Part shown: in pieces, positions 1-5,535 of the stretch | Numbering within the stretch: the first letter of the stretch is position 1 | How the letters are laid out: the number at the start of each line of letters is the position of its first letter | From: an uncultured Clostridia bacterium | Lineage (GTDB): Bacteria; Bacillota; Clostridia; Christensenellales; UBA1242 | Assembly: GCA_945937975.1 (NCBI GenBank) | Contig: CAMEUD010000078.1 | Location: 1 to 5,535 of the forward strand | Direction: 5' to 3' | Length of the DNA stretch: 5,535 nt | Notes under the pieces: model-generated | Seen by the model: only the letters and a program-made list of their open reading frames with translations | Told to the model about the DNA's origin: nothing | Database searches by the model: none | Translations under genes and position numbers: made by a program

Positions 1-771
1 AATTTTACCAAGTAAAGCAAACATACCAAGTGCCATTCCATCGGCTCTATAAGGTGTAGCCGTAAGTCCAAATTTATATCTAACGCATAAATTGTTTAAC
101 ACTAAACTCCACATGTGAATAGCCCCAGCGTTATAAAATATTTTATGACACTCATCACATATAACTAATGAAAATTCTTTATAATAAATACTAGGGTCAA
201 TCTTGCTTATCGTTTGAATTGTAGCAAAAGTAATATCTCTTCCAATATTAACTTTACCATCGCTAATTTCTCCAATTTCACAATTTATCAAGGTATTGAT
301 AGCAACCTTTTTGCTTTGTTCTAAAAGTTTAGTAGTGTGAGTTAGCCATAAGGTCTTAAGCTCTAAATCATGAATAAGTCGCATTGCCATTAAAGTTTTA
401 CCACTTCCGCATTTAGCAACTAAAATTCCATTTTTTGCTTTTACTAATTCATTTACAGCTTTATTTTGATAATCAAATAATTTAATATTTTCATTCCATT
501 TAAATTCTCTTTTTTGTGGCTCGCTAAATAAGACTTTAGTAGGTGCTTTTTCTAATTCCCACAGTTCATTAAACACACCGAAAGGCACATATAAATTATC
601 TTCATTTTGATAAAATAATCTTATTACTTTTGATGTATTTCCTACCCAAAAACCTAATCTTTCTTTTTTTGCATATTCGGGATTGTCGATTGTGTATTTA
701 TTTTTAATAAAATTTTCAATCAAAGCCGATGGATTTTTAATTCTGATTTGGCTTCCAACCGTGTATTCCAT
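1..771 (-). CDS. SF2 DEAD/DEAH-type helicase (ResIII/SSL2-like), N-terminal part, 3' end outside window
   Basis: The frame is open for 257 codons from the ATG at 771-769 to the left edge, so the C-terminal helicase lobe is missing. It is an ATP-dependent DNA translocase/helicase of superfamily 2, ResIII/COG1061 type. Visible motifs in order are: an N-terminal domain (about 1-95) with an NPEY...RLGFW...IRLF pattern common in phage SSL2-like helicases; Q-motif-like FDYQ (99-102); Walker A AKCGSGKT (119-126, Lys125); motif Ia LWLTHTTKLLEQ (141-152); Ib TFATIQTI (181-188); Walker B DECH (206-209); and motif III TATP (237-240). The start is supported by AAGGAG 10 bases upstream, inside the preceding gene, which it overlaps by 35 bases. 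Its place after a resolvase and a primase suggests fork or branch remodelling, which is inference. The family is sure; the substrate is not. Confidence 0.93.
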   Translation of the reverse strand, partial: MEYTVGSQIRIKNPSALIENFIKNKYTIDNPEYAKKERLGFWVGNTSKVIRLFYQNEDNLYVPFGVFNELWELEKAPTKVLFSEPQKREFKWNENIKLFDYQNKAVNELVKAKNGILVAKCGSGKTLMAMRLIHDLELKTLWLTHTTKLLEQSKKVAINTLINCEIGEISDGKVNIGRDITFATIQTISKIDPSIYYKEFSLVICDECHKIFYNAGAIHMWSLVLNNLCVRYKFGLTATPYRADGMALGMFALLGKI

Positions 772-1111
772 TTTCTTCTAACTCCTTAACTGTTTCAAAG
801 TCTAACCACTTCCAACTATTTAATAAATCAAACCAAATTAAGAAATAGCAATTTATTCCCATGTTTGTAGCATAAGTAAAAGCATCTCTTTGGTTCATTT
901 CAATTCTACTAAATCTAAAATAATTACTATTGCAGTGTTTAATATCAATTAAACACCCTATTGTTTTAGTTTTAATGACTTTTAGAGCCACAACATCACA
1001 AGGTTGTCCATTTCTACCAGCATTTAAAAATGTCGCCCAAAATCCTTTATTCTTTAAATATTCAAGTGCTTTACTTTCAAAACTTGCTCCTATTTTTTTA
1101 TTATTTATCAT
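737..1111 (-). CDS. Small PD-(D/E)XK nuclease, RecU/Hjc-like Holliday junction resolvase
   Basis: This 124-residue protein has the skeleton of a small PD-(D/E)XK endonuclease. It shows an N-terminal GxxFE (G8, E12) with the following helix, a central NGQPCDVVAL with D39, then LIDIKH with the D56-x-K58 pair, and a downstream region with a conserved-looking Gln (Q74 in MNQRDAF) ahead of a hydrophobic strand (NCYFLIWF). The layout resembles RecU ('penicillin-binding protein-related factor A') and archaeal Hjc, which cut four-way junctions as dimers. At 124 residues it is shorter than typical RecU (about 200). The ATG at 1111 overlaps the primase stop as ATGA (1108-1111), and a GGGAG lies 10 bases upstream, indicating translational coupling. 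The likely role is resolving branched replication or recombination intermediates. A general nuclease role, as for VRR-NUC proteins at the same place in other phages, is the alternative. Confidence 0.82.
   Translation of the reverse strand: MINNKKIGASFESKALEYLKNKGFWATFLNAGRNGQPCDVVALKVIKTKTIGCLIDIKHCNSNYFRFSRIEMNQRDAFTYATNMGINCYFLIWFDLLNSWKWLDFETVKELEENGIHGWKPNQN
782..787 (-). promoter_or_regulatory. Ribosome binding site of the SF2 helicase, inside the resolvase gene
   Basis: AAGGAG on the minus strand, 10 bases before the ATG at 771. It sits in the coding sequence of the resolvase (codons for VKELEE) and decides the helicase start, which would otherwise look doubtful because it overlaps that gene by 35 bases. 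Confidence 0.75.
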
Positions 1112-3387
1112 CTTAATTTAACTCCCATGTATAAAATCAATCCATTTCTATTTACTTTGTTTAATCTCTTTGTCATTTCAATTCCAAACTTTGTAGCACT
1201 CATTACCCATTCATTCCCATTTCTTGCCCAGTTAGAATAGGCTTGATACAAATCTCTAGCCTTTACCATGTCCATGCTATTATTCGTAATATTGAGATTT
1301 TCGCTAACGAACGAGCCAATTAAGTCCATATCACTTTTATATTGATTAGTATCTTGCTTTACACTTTCACATTCTCCAAGTCCGTTTTGAGTAAAATAAA
1401 GTTTTGCTCCGCGAATTGCCCATCCTAATATTTGTGGTAATTCTTCAGTTAATTTGAACTCAAGTAATTTATCGGCTGTCTTTTCATCAAATATTTTATA
1501 AAATCCAATAACTCTCATTCTTCTCCAAATGCCATTATCAGTTCCGTAAATTTTAATTAATGAATTACATGCAATCCACAATTTAAAATTGGCTTTAAAC
1601 TCAAACTCTCTTCCATAAAGAAATCTAGCAACAATAGTGTCGCCACCTGTCATTTGTTTTACAAGTCCTTCATTAAATCTAGCACCATCACTAGGTTCAT
1701 TAGTTCTAACAAATCTTGCTCCTTTAAGCCTAGCAATATCGGTGTTAGCATTTCCACCACCATTTATATTTTTAGCCAAAATACTTTCAATTTGCATGTT
1801 AAGAGCATAAGTCCCGAGTGCTTTTTCAATAATATTTAAAAATACGCTTTTACCATTTCCACCCCACCCAGTTAACTCGAATAAACATTGCTCGGTAGTA
1901 AGTCCAGTTAATGAATAACCAACGGCTCGTTGAATATATCTAACTTTATCTCCATCTCCATCAAAGATTTCATTTAAAAATTTAATCCATCTTATAGGTT
2001 CACTATCACTTACTTCACAATTAGTATTTCTTGAAATCATTAAATCTTGTGAATTAACAACTTTCTTGCCCGTTTTTAAATCAATAACCCCACTTTTAGT
2101 GTTTAATAAAAATGGGTCTTTATCAAAATCAGCATTAACACAAGCAATTGTGTCAAGGTGTTGCGCTTCCTTAAGCATTGCAATTTTACCACTCGAACTT
2201 GATAAATGCTTAACATTTTTTAATAATTCTTTTTGTAGTTTTTCATCTTCTTCATCAAGTGCTTCTTTTTTCATTTCATTGATTAACTTATCAGCAAAAC
2301 CTTTAACAATTTCAGTTGTATCTTGTGTCCAATTTTCTCCATTAAAAACCATCCATGCGTTATTATCATAGTTATACTTGAGTATATCTCCATACTTGTC
2401 TATGAACCTTTTCGCATTCCCAGTATCATCTAAAGAATATTTTTTAGTTTGCCCACTTACTTCGCCCGTATAAGCATTATAAGAAATCTCGCCTTGTTCA
2501 ACGATATTGTGATTAGAGCTGTAAGTATCTTTACACAAACTAATAGCACTATTAATGGTCATTTCACCATAAGTTAATTCGCCCCTTTTTTGTGTCCATT
2601 TGTCTCGCATAAGTCCACTCGACACAAAAATTCTATTCATTTGTGCTTTATCTTTATTTGTCCAAAAAGCAAGCATCGAGCAAAAACTCGCATCTGCCTC
2701 CGATTGGCTCTTATATATTCCTTGCCATTGCCCAGCTAAAAGTAAACTGAATAAATTTCCATTTTTACTATTCTTTGCTTTCTCAACTACTTCAATATCA
2801 CTTAAATTGTGTAATGTGTCCATTTTTTCAGCAAAATAAGAAACTGTTTTTTTATTATCAACATAGGTGTCGAATAGTTCGACAATTTCTTTCGAGCAAT
2901 CATTAACTTCATAATGCTCCGTATTTTCCACTCTAGACCCTGTTAGAGCAAAGAAACGACCTTTGTCATACATTTCAACACATCCATTTCTTCTTCTTCC
3001 TTGTGGCAAGTTTCCTAAACAAATAAAATGGATACCTTTTCCACTTTGTGAATATTCCGTGTAGGTTTTTAAAACACTCAAAAACTTATCTTTGATATTT
3101 TCAAAATCTTTAATATTATCGCCATCATGAAAATCTAAATCAACTCCGAAAAAACCATCTCCAAGCATGAACCCAAGCCCATTAGCATTTTGATTTTTTT
3201 CTAAACTCACTAAACTATCATTAAAGTTACTCCAAGTAGTGCTATCATTACTTTTTGCAGGCTTTCCATTTTTAGGATTTAATGGTATTTTAGTCAATTT
3301 GCCTTCTTTTTCTTTTAAAGTCCACAATACCCATCTTGGTTGTGATTTCATTATTTCAGGTATATTATCGTAATTAAATTTATTCAT
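1108..3387 (-). CDS. Primase-polymerase fused to SF3 (D5/P4-type) helicase, NrS-1 polymerase-like
   Basis: This 759-residue protein joins priming and unwinding. The N-terminal PrimPol-type (AEP) domain (about 1-175) has the metal-binding pair in GVDLDFHDG (D83, D85), the SxGxGxH-like SQSGKGIH (113-120, His120), and a third acidic site in VEMYDKGRFFALTG (E138 or D141). Residues about 209-285 (WQGIYKSQSEAD..., SGLMRDKW...) match the helical-bundle domain of NrS-1-like polymerases. A D5-N-like region (about 325-480) precedes the SF3 ATPase: Walker A GWGGNGKS (507-514, Lys513), Walker B-type RFVRTNEP (558-565, Glu564), sensor-1 WIACN (604-608), and arginine-finger candidates R622/R623. The ATG at 3387 has AAAGGA 10 bases upstream. 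The protein probably acts as a hexameric replicative helicase that makes its own primers. Whether it also extends DNA, as NrS-1 polymerase does, cannot be told from sequence. Confidence 0.93.
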   Translation of the reverse strand: MNKFNYDNIPEIMKSQPRWVLWTLKEKEGKLTKIPLNPKNGKPAKSNDSTTWSNFNDSLVSLEKNQNANGLGFMLGDGFFGVDLDFHDGDNIKDFENIKDKFLSVLKTYTEYSQSGKGIHFICLGNLPQGRRRNGCVEMYDKGRFFALTGSRVENTEHYEVNDCSKEIVELFDTYVDNKKTVSYFAEKMDTLHNLSDIEVVEKAKNSKNGNLFSLLLAGQWQGIYKSQSEADASFCSMLAFWTNKDKAQMNRIFVSSGLMRDKWTQKRGELTYGEMTINSAISLCKDTYSSNHNIVEQGEISYNAYTGEVSGQTKKYSLDDTGNAKRFIDKYGDILKYNYDNNAWMVFNGENWTQDTTEIVKGFADKLINEMKKEALDEEDEKLQKELLKNVKHLSSSSGKIAMLKEAQHLDTIACVNADFDKDPFLLNTKSGVIDLKTGKKVVNSQDLMISRNTNCEVSDSEPIRWIKFLNEIFDGDGDKVRYIQRAVGYSLTGLTTEQCLFELTGWGGNGKSVFLNIIEKALGTYALNMQIESILAKNINGGGNANTDIARLKGARFVRTNEPSDGARFNEGLVKQMTGGDTIVARFLYGREFEFKANFKLWIACNSLIKIYGTDNGIWRRMRVIGFYKIFDEKTADKLLEFKLTEELPQILGWAIRGAKLYFTQNGLGECESVKQDTNQYKSDMDLIGSFVSENLNITNNSMDMVKARDLYQAYSNWARNGNEWVMSATKFGIEMTKRLNKVNRNGLILYMGVKLR
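1122..1126 (-). promoter_or_regulatory. Ribosome binding site of the resolvase gene, inside the primase gene
   Basis: GGGAG on the minus strand, 10 bases before the ATG at 1111, within the last codons of the primase. Together with the ATGA stop/start overlap it points to coupled translation of primase and resolvase. Confidence 0.65.
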
Positions 3388-3407
3388 GTTTTGTTTTTCC
3401 TTTCTTT

Positions 3408-3446
3408 TGCTTACTTGCTAGCCCCCTTTTAACTAACAAGTAAGCA
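3408..3446. repeat. 14-bp inverted repeat (operator or hairpin candidate)
   Basis: Left arm TGCTTACTTGCTAG (3408-3421) and right arm CTAACAAGTAAGCA (3433-3446) are separated by an 11-base spacer (3422-3432). The outer 10 bp pair perfectly. One position is a mismatch on the plus strand but a G-U wobble in minus-strand RNA, so read-through mRNA can form a 14-bp stem with a purine-rich loop (AAAAGGGGG). No U-run follows on the minus strand, so it is not a standard terminator for the SSB gene. It overlaps the predicted transcript start of the primase promoter, which fits a repressor-binding operator. Confidence 0.75.
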
Positions 3447-3447
3447 T

Positions 3448-3476
3448 ATTTTAATAGATTAGTATAGATTTTTCAA
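3448..3476 (-). promoter_or_regulatory. Candidate sigma-70-type promoter for the primase gene
   Basis: On the minus strand, TTGAAA (3476-3471) is followed after exactly 17 bases by TAAAAT (3453-3448). These are close to the -35 and -10 consensus with ideal spacing. The predicted transcript start is near 3441, about 55 bases before the primase ATG. In such AT-rich sequence promoter-like matches are common, so this rests on spacing and on its position in the only real intergenic gap. Confidence 0.5.
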
Positions 3477-3490
3477 ATTGATTTTTTTAA

Positions 3491-3976
3491 TTAAAATGGT
3501 AAATCATCATCCGAAACTTCAAGGTCAGGTGTGTCTTCACTTAATACTTGACTAGGATGCTTTGTAGTCTTATAAAACTTAATTTTATTTACATCTTCGC
3601 CTTTTGTATAGTCATTATTTTCGACACACACATGAGCAATAACTTTAGAACCATTAATTTTCTTAATCACATCTTCAATTGTATCAAATGTAATTTTAGC
3701 TGCTTTTTCATTATCGGTTAATACTGCACCAAGTATGTTATTTACTTTCCATTTCATATAAACGCCACTAGGTTCACCTTTTTCATTCTTTTCTTGAAAG
3801 ATATTATCAAAAATAATTCTATTTTTTCCTTCTTGCTCAATATCATCCCTAATCTTAAATTCTAATCGGATATATTCAACACCAGTCCTTTCACTTACAG
3901 TTTTATAAGCACCTAAAACGCCTTCATAGTCTCCTTCTTTTAAAACTTTAATTTCACTTTCATATGTATAACTCAT
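3491..3976 (-). CDS. Phage single-stranded DNA-binding protein (DUF669-like)
   Basis: This 161-residue soluble protein has a mixed-charge, beta-rich N-terminal body and an acidic C-terminal tail ending in DDDLPF (156-161). That ending is the hallmark tip by which bacterial SSB proteins recruit partner enzymes. The N-terminal pattern (LKEGDYEGVLGAYK..., then YIRLEFKIRDD..., IIFDNIFQ) is like the DUF669 proteins found beside AAA_24 ATPases and primases in Gram-positive phages. It likely coats single-stranded DNA during phage replication and recombination. The ATG at 3976 lies three bases after the stop of the upstream nuclease, and a GGGGG (3986-3990) inside that gene's last codons serves as the ribosome binding site, suggesting coupled translation. 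Family assignment is from pattern recognition; the SSB role is supported mainly by the tail and the neighbours. Confidence 0.85.
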   Translation of the reverse strand: MSYTYESEIKVLKEGDYEGVLGAYKTVSERTGVEYIRLEFKIRDDIEQEGKNRIIFDNIFQEKNEKGEPSGVYMKWKVNNILGAVLTDNEKAAKITFDTIEDVIKKINGSKVIAHVCVENNDYTKGEDVNKIKFYKTTKHPSQVLSEDTPDLEVSDDDLPF

Positions 3977-3979
3977 AAT

Positions 3980-4561
3980 TTAATTCCCCCATTTTTCAAC
4001 ATATAATTCAAATAAATCATTTCTTTTAAGCCAATTCACAAAATTAATTATTGTGGTTTCTATTGGCTCAATAATATCATTTCTATCATAAGTTTCAGTG
4101 TATATACATTCGCCATCACTAATTAAATACTTAAATTCTTTTGCTTGTGGTATTAATTTAAGATACATAACATGTTGCACACTCGTATAATACTTTTGAA
4201 CATCTGAATACTTGCCAACTCTTTTTATGTCGTAAATTATACCATTTTTAAGAACATCAATTCGACCATATAGAACAAATAAATAACCACAAATATTTAC
4301 ATTTGTAATTCCTACTACTTGAAACGCACCACCTTTAATAATCTCACTTATGCCTTCAACTTTTCCTTCATAGCATTCTTTCTCAAACTCATTTCCGAGA
4401 GCCATTGCCGGTGTGGTCTCGATTGGCTCTCTTTTGAGTACTTTTAAGAAATCATTGTATAAAGTTTCTTGGCTTTCTTCTCCAGCTTGATTATTAAATA
4501 AGTATTTCCAACTATTTAATAGCGTTGCCGTTATTAACAAAGGTTTTTGATTGTTTATCAT
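3980..4561 (-). CDS. RecB/Cas4-like PD-(D/E)XK nuclease
   Basis: This is a 193-residue protein when started at the ATG at 4561. A GTG at 4573 would add four residues (MGLL) and lengthen the overlap with the ATPase gene from 50 to 62 bases. I prefer the ATG, which has a weak AAAGTGG upstream. Numbered from the GTG, the nuclease core is: N-terminal ITATLLNSWKYLF (14-26); GNEFE (60-64) with its Glu; GRIDVL (103-108, D106); YDIKR (114-118, D115-x-K117); and QxxxY (Q133-Y137). This order, with the QxxxY motif, is that of the RecB, AddB and Cas4 nuclease branch. No cysteine cluster for an iron-sulphur site like that of Cas4 is visible. Set between a Sak4-like ATPase and an SSB, it may resect DNA ends for annealing, but polarity and substrate are unknown. 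Confidence 0.85.
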   Translation of the reverse strand: MINNQKPLLITATLLNSWKYLFNNQAGEESQETLYNDFLKVLKREPIETTPAMALGNEFEKECYEGKVEGISEIIKGGAFQVVGITNVNICGYLFVLYGRIDVLKNGIIYDIKRVGKYSDVQKYYTSVQHVMYLKLIPQAKEFKYLISDGECIYTETYDRNDIIEPIETTIINFVNWLKRNDLFELYVEKWGN

Positions 4562-5474
4562 AAGTAAACCCACTTTCTTTTGCTTTGCTCATTAATTCAC
4601 TTAATAATTCTTGTTTGCTAGTAGATACAAAGTTTAATTTGCTTAATTCTTCACTGGCTCTATCGAATGTGATTTCACCTTTACAAGCACCTTCAATTAT
4701 TCGATGACCTTCTTGCATTATGGTTTCATACTTTTCTAATTCTTCATTACCTTCTAATTCTTCATCAGCAATATTTTGTCTATATTTTTCAAATAACAAT
4801 GTTAAGAAATTATTCTTATTGCTACCAGTTAATGTAGGAACATCATAATCGCCATTAATTCCATGATTACCTTTTGCAAAATATCTATCGCATTGTTTAA
4901 AGTGTAATACACGTTTATTTCCAACAATTTCAAGCATAGCACCCAAGTCCATATCATTCCAAATTTCTTGTCTAGTTTTGCCTTCAATTTGTAAACGATA
5001 ACTAATCACATCTTCATTATTTACTTTATTACTTTGTTCATTAGCATGAAATATGTAAATTTGGTCTTTTCCTAATTTATCAATAAAAGCAACTAAATTC
5101 TTGAATAATACATAAGCAGCTCCATAGCCTTTAAGTGATAATGATCCATCGGTTTGTCCATTTTTTGGATTTTGTTCAATAACTTTGGCTTTAATGATTT
5201 TATCAAATAACTTACCACCCGTATCAACAACGATAGTGTCGTAATCATTAATCATAGGGCTTTTTAAATCTTCTATTAATTCATCATAGGTTTTGACTTT
5301 ATCAACATCACTTCTATATTTAACTGAAACTCTATCAACTCCCTCATCGATGTCGATTAATAGTGGTCTTTTGCTACTTAATGCAAGTGTAGTTTTGCCA
5401 CTGCCTGGAACACCACATAAGAGAAATTTAATTCTCTTGTCGGAACTTTTAATTTGCTCTTTTTTAACTAACAT
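4512..5474 (-). CDS. Sak4-like RecA-fold ATPase (AAA_24 phage nucleotide-binding protein)
   Basis: This 320-residue P-loop ATPase has Walker A CGVPGSGKTT (20-29, Lys27), an early acidic strand LLIDIDEGVD (38-47), Walker B YDTIVVDT (78-85, Asp84), and a later strand QIYIFHANEQ (138-147) where RecA-fold proteins carry their sensor residue. These fit the AAA_24 / Sak4 group, phage proteins related to the RecA/Rad51 core that help single-strand annealing and are reported to work with a phage SSB. That agrees with an SSB gene two places downstream. The C-terminal part (about 230-320) is acidic and helical, starts with a short repeated EELE stretch, and has no function I recognise. The ATG at 5474 has an AAAGGAG (5484-5490) nine bases upstream, the best ribosome binding site in the window. 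Its 3' end overlaps the nuclease gene. Confidence 0.9.
   Translation of the reverse strand: MLVKKEQIKSSDKRIKFLLCGVPGSGKTTLALSSKRPLLIDIDEGVDRVSVKYRSDVDKVKTYDELIEDLKSPMINDYDTIVVDTGGKLFDKIIKAKVIEQNPKNGQTDGSLSLKGYGAAYVLFKNLVAFIDKLGKDQIYIFHANEQSNKVNNEDVISYRLQIEGKTRQEIWNDMDLGAMLEIVGNKRVLHFKQCDRYFAKGNHGINGDYDVPTLTGSNKNNFLTLLFEKYRQNIADEELEGNEELEKYETIMQEGHRIIEGACKGEITFDRASEELSKLNFVSTSKQELLSELMSKAKESGFTYDKQSKTFVNNGNAIK
4734..4765. repeat. Short in-frame direct repeat in the ATPase gene
   Basis: TTCTAATTCTTCAT occurs at 4734-4747 and again at 4752-4765, a period of 18 bases (six codons). On the coding strand each copy gives EELE, together making DEELEGNEELE (about residues 237-247), an acidic linker at the junction between the ATPase core and the C-terminal region. 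Replication slippage is a likely origin. Confidence 0.6.
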
Positions 5475-5483
5475 ATACTTTTT

Positions 5484-5490
5484 CTCCTTT
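5484..5490 (-). promoter_or_regulatory. Strong ribosome binding site of the Sak4-like gene
   Basis: AAAGGAG on the minus strand, nine bases before the ATG at 5474. It fixes the start of the ATPase. Confidence 0.8.
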
Positions 5491-5501
5491 CAATTTGTCA
5501 A

Positions 5502-5535
5502 TTATTGTCTATCAGCTTTTAAAGTAGGTAATGTG
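5502..5535 (-). CDS. Possible 3' tail of an upstream gene
   Basis: One minus-strand frame reads TLPTLKADRQ and stops at TAA (5504-5502), 27 bases before the ATPase ATG. A second frame stops about eight bases earlier. Ten residues are too few to identify a protein, and the choice of frame is a guess. Given the tight packing of the other genes, some upstream gene on this strand very likely ends here. Confidence 0.35.
   Translation of the reverse strand, partial: TLPTLKADRQ

Larger units (their letters stand above)
3388..3490 (-). promoter_or_regulatory. Intergenic leader between SSB and primase genes
   Basis: This is the only sizeable non-coding gap between genes in the window (103 bases). 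It contains a sigma-70-like promoter candidate, a long dyad, and the AAAGGA ribosome binding site (3398-3403) of the primase gene. All other gene junctions here overlap or are a few bases apart, so a gap at this point suggests separate control of the primase and the genes after it. Confidence 0.6.

Noticed and set aside
1108..1110. Recoded TGA (Mycoplasma-like code)
   Set aside because: TGA here ends the primase exactly at an ATGA junction with the next gene, and all tryptophans in the genes are TGG, so the standard code fits.
930..1121. Plus-strand ORF of 63 codons
   Set aside because: It lies almost wholly inside the minus-strand resolvase gene, has no good ribosome binding site that I can see, and its hydrophobic ends are the antisense reading of the resolvase.
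1654..2839. Three plus-strand ORFs inside the primase gene (61, 101 and 79 codons)
   Set aside because: They are antisense to a gene with clear conserved motifs. Their Ser/Phe-rich composition is what the reverse of Lys/Glu-rich AT-rich coding DNA gives.
3408..3446. Intrinsic terminator of the SSB gene
   Set aside because: The stem is long, but the minus-strand RNA continues with an A/G-rich run rather than a U-run. On the plus strand the flanking T-rich stretch is interrupted and there is no gene to terminate.
3980..4573. CRISPR-linked Cas4
   Set aside because: The nuclease core is Cas4/RecB-like, but no iron-sulphur cysteine cluster, no CRISPR repeats and no other cas genes are present; the neighbours are phage replication genes.
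5473..5501. TTGACA (5501-5496, minus strand) with a TATATG 18 bases later as a promoter
   Set aside because: The -10 would overlap the ATPase start codon, placing the transcript start inside the gene and leaving the excellent AAAGGAG untranscribed.

Overview
The window is AT-rich (roughly 30% G+C by eye), densely packed, and coded entirely on the minus strand. It reads as the DNA replication and recombination segment of a tailed phage or prophage of a low-G+C Gram-positive host (Bacillota-like). The clues are gene order, strong AAGGAG-type ribosome binding sites, and gene starts that overlap or nearly touch the preceding gene. TGA is used as a real stop (end of the primase gene) and tryptophan is coded by TGG, so the standard bacterial code fits and a Mycoplasma-type code does not. 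No structural phage gene lies in the window, so phage rather than plasmid origin is an inference.

In the direction of transcription (right to left) the order is: a 34-base tail of a possible upstream gene (5502-5535); a RecA-fold, Sak4-like AAA_24 ATPase (4512-5474); a RecB/Cas4-like PD-(D/E)XK nuclease (3980-4561); a DUF669-like single-stranded DNA-binding protein ending in the SSB tip DDDLPF (3491-3976); a 103-base intergenic gap with a promoter-like element and a 14-bp dyad (3388-3490); a 759-residue primase-polymerase/SF3 helicase of NrS-1-polymerase type (1108-3387); a small RecU/Hjc-like resolvase (737-1111); and the N-terminal 257 residues of an SF2 helicase that runs off the left edge (1-771).

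Together these form a plausible functional set. The PrimPol-helicase would unwind and prime or copy DNA. The SSB coats single strands. The Sak4-like protein would handle single-strand annealing or strand exchange on SSB-coated DNA. The RecB-like nuclease could make the single-stranded ends. The small resolvase would cut branched intermediates, and the SF2 helicase would remodel forks or branches. The first three genes look like one tightly coupled transcription unit. The primase and downstream genes may also have their own promoter within the 103-base gap.

I found no convincing sign of a wholly undescribed system. The points most worth a second look are the promoter/dyad arrangement in front of the primase, the multidomain primase itself, and the co-location of two distinct PD-(D/E)XK nucleases with Sak4 and SSB.
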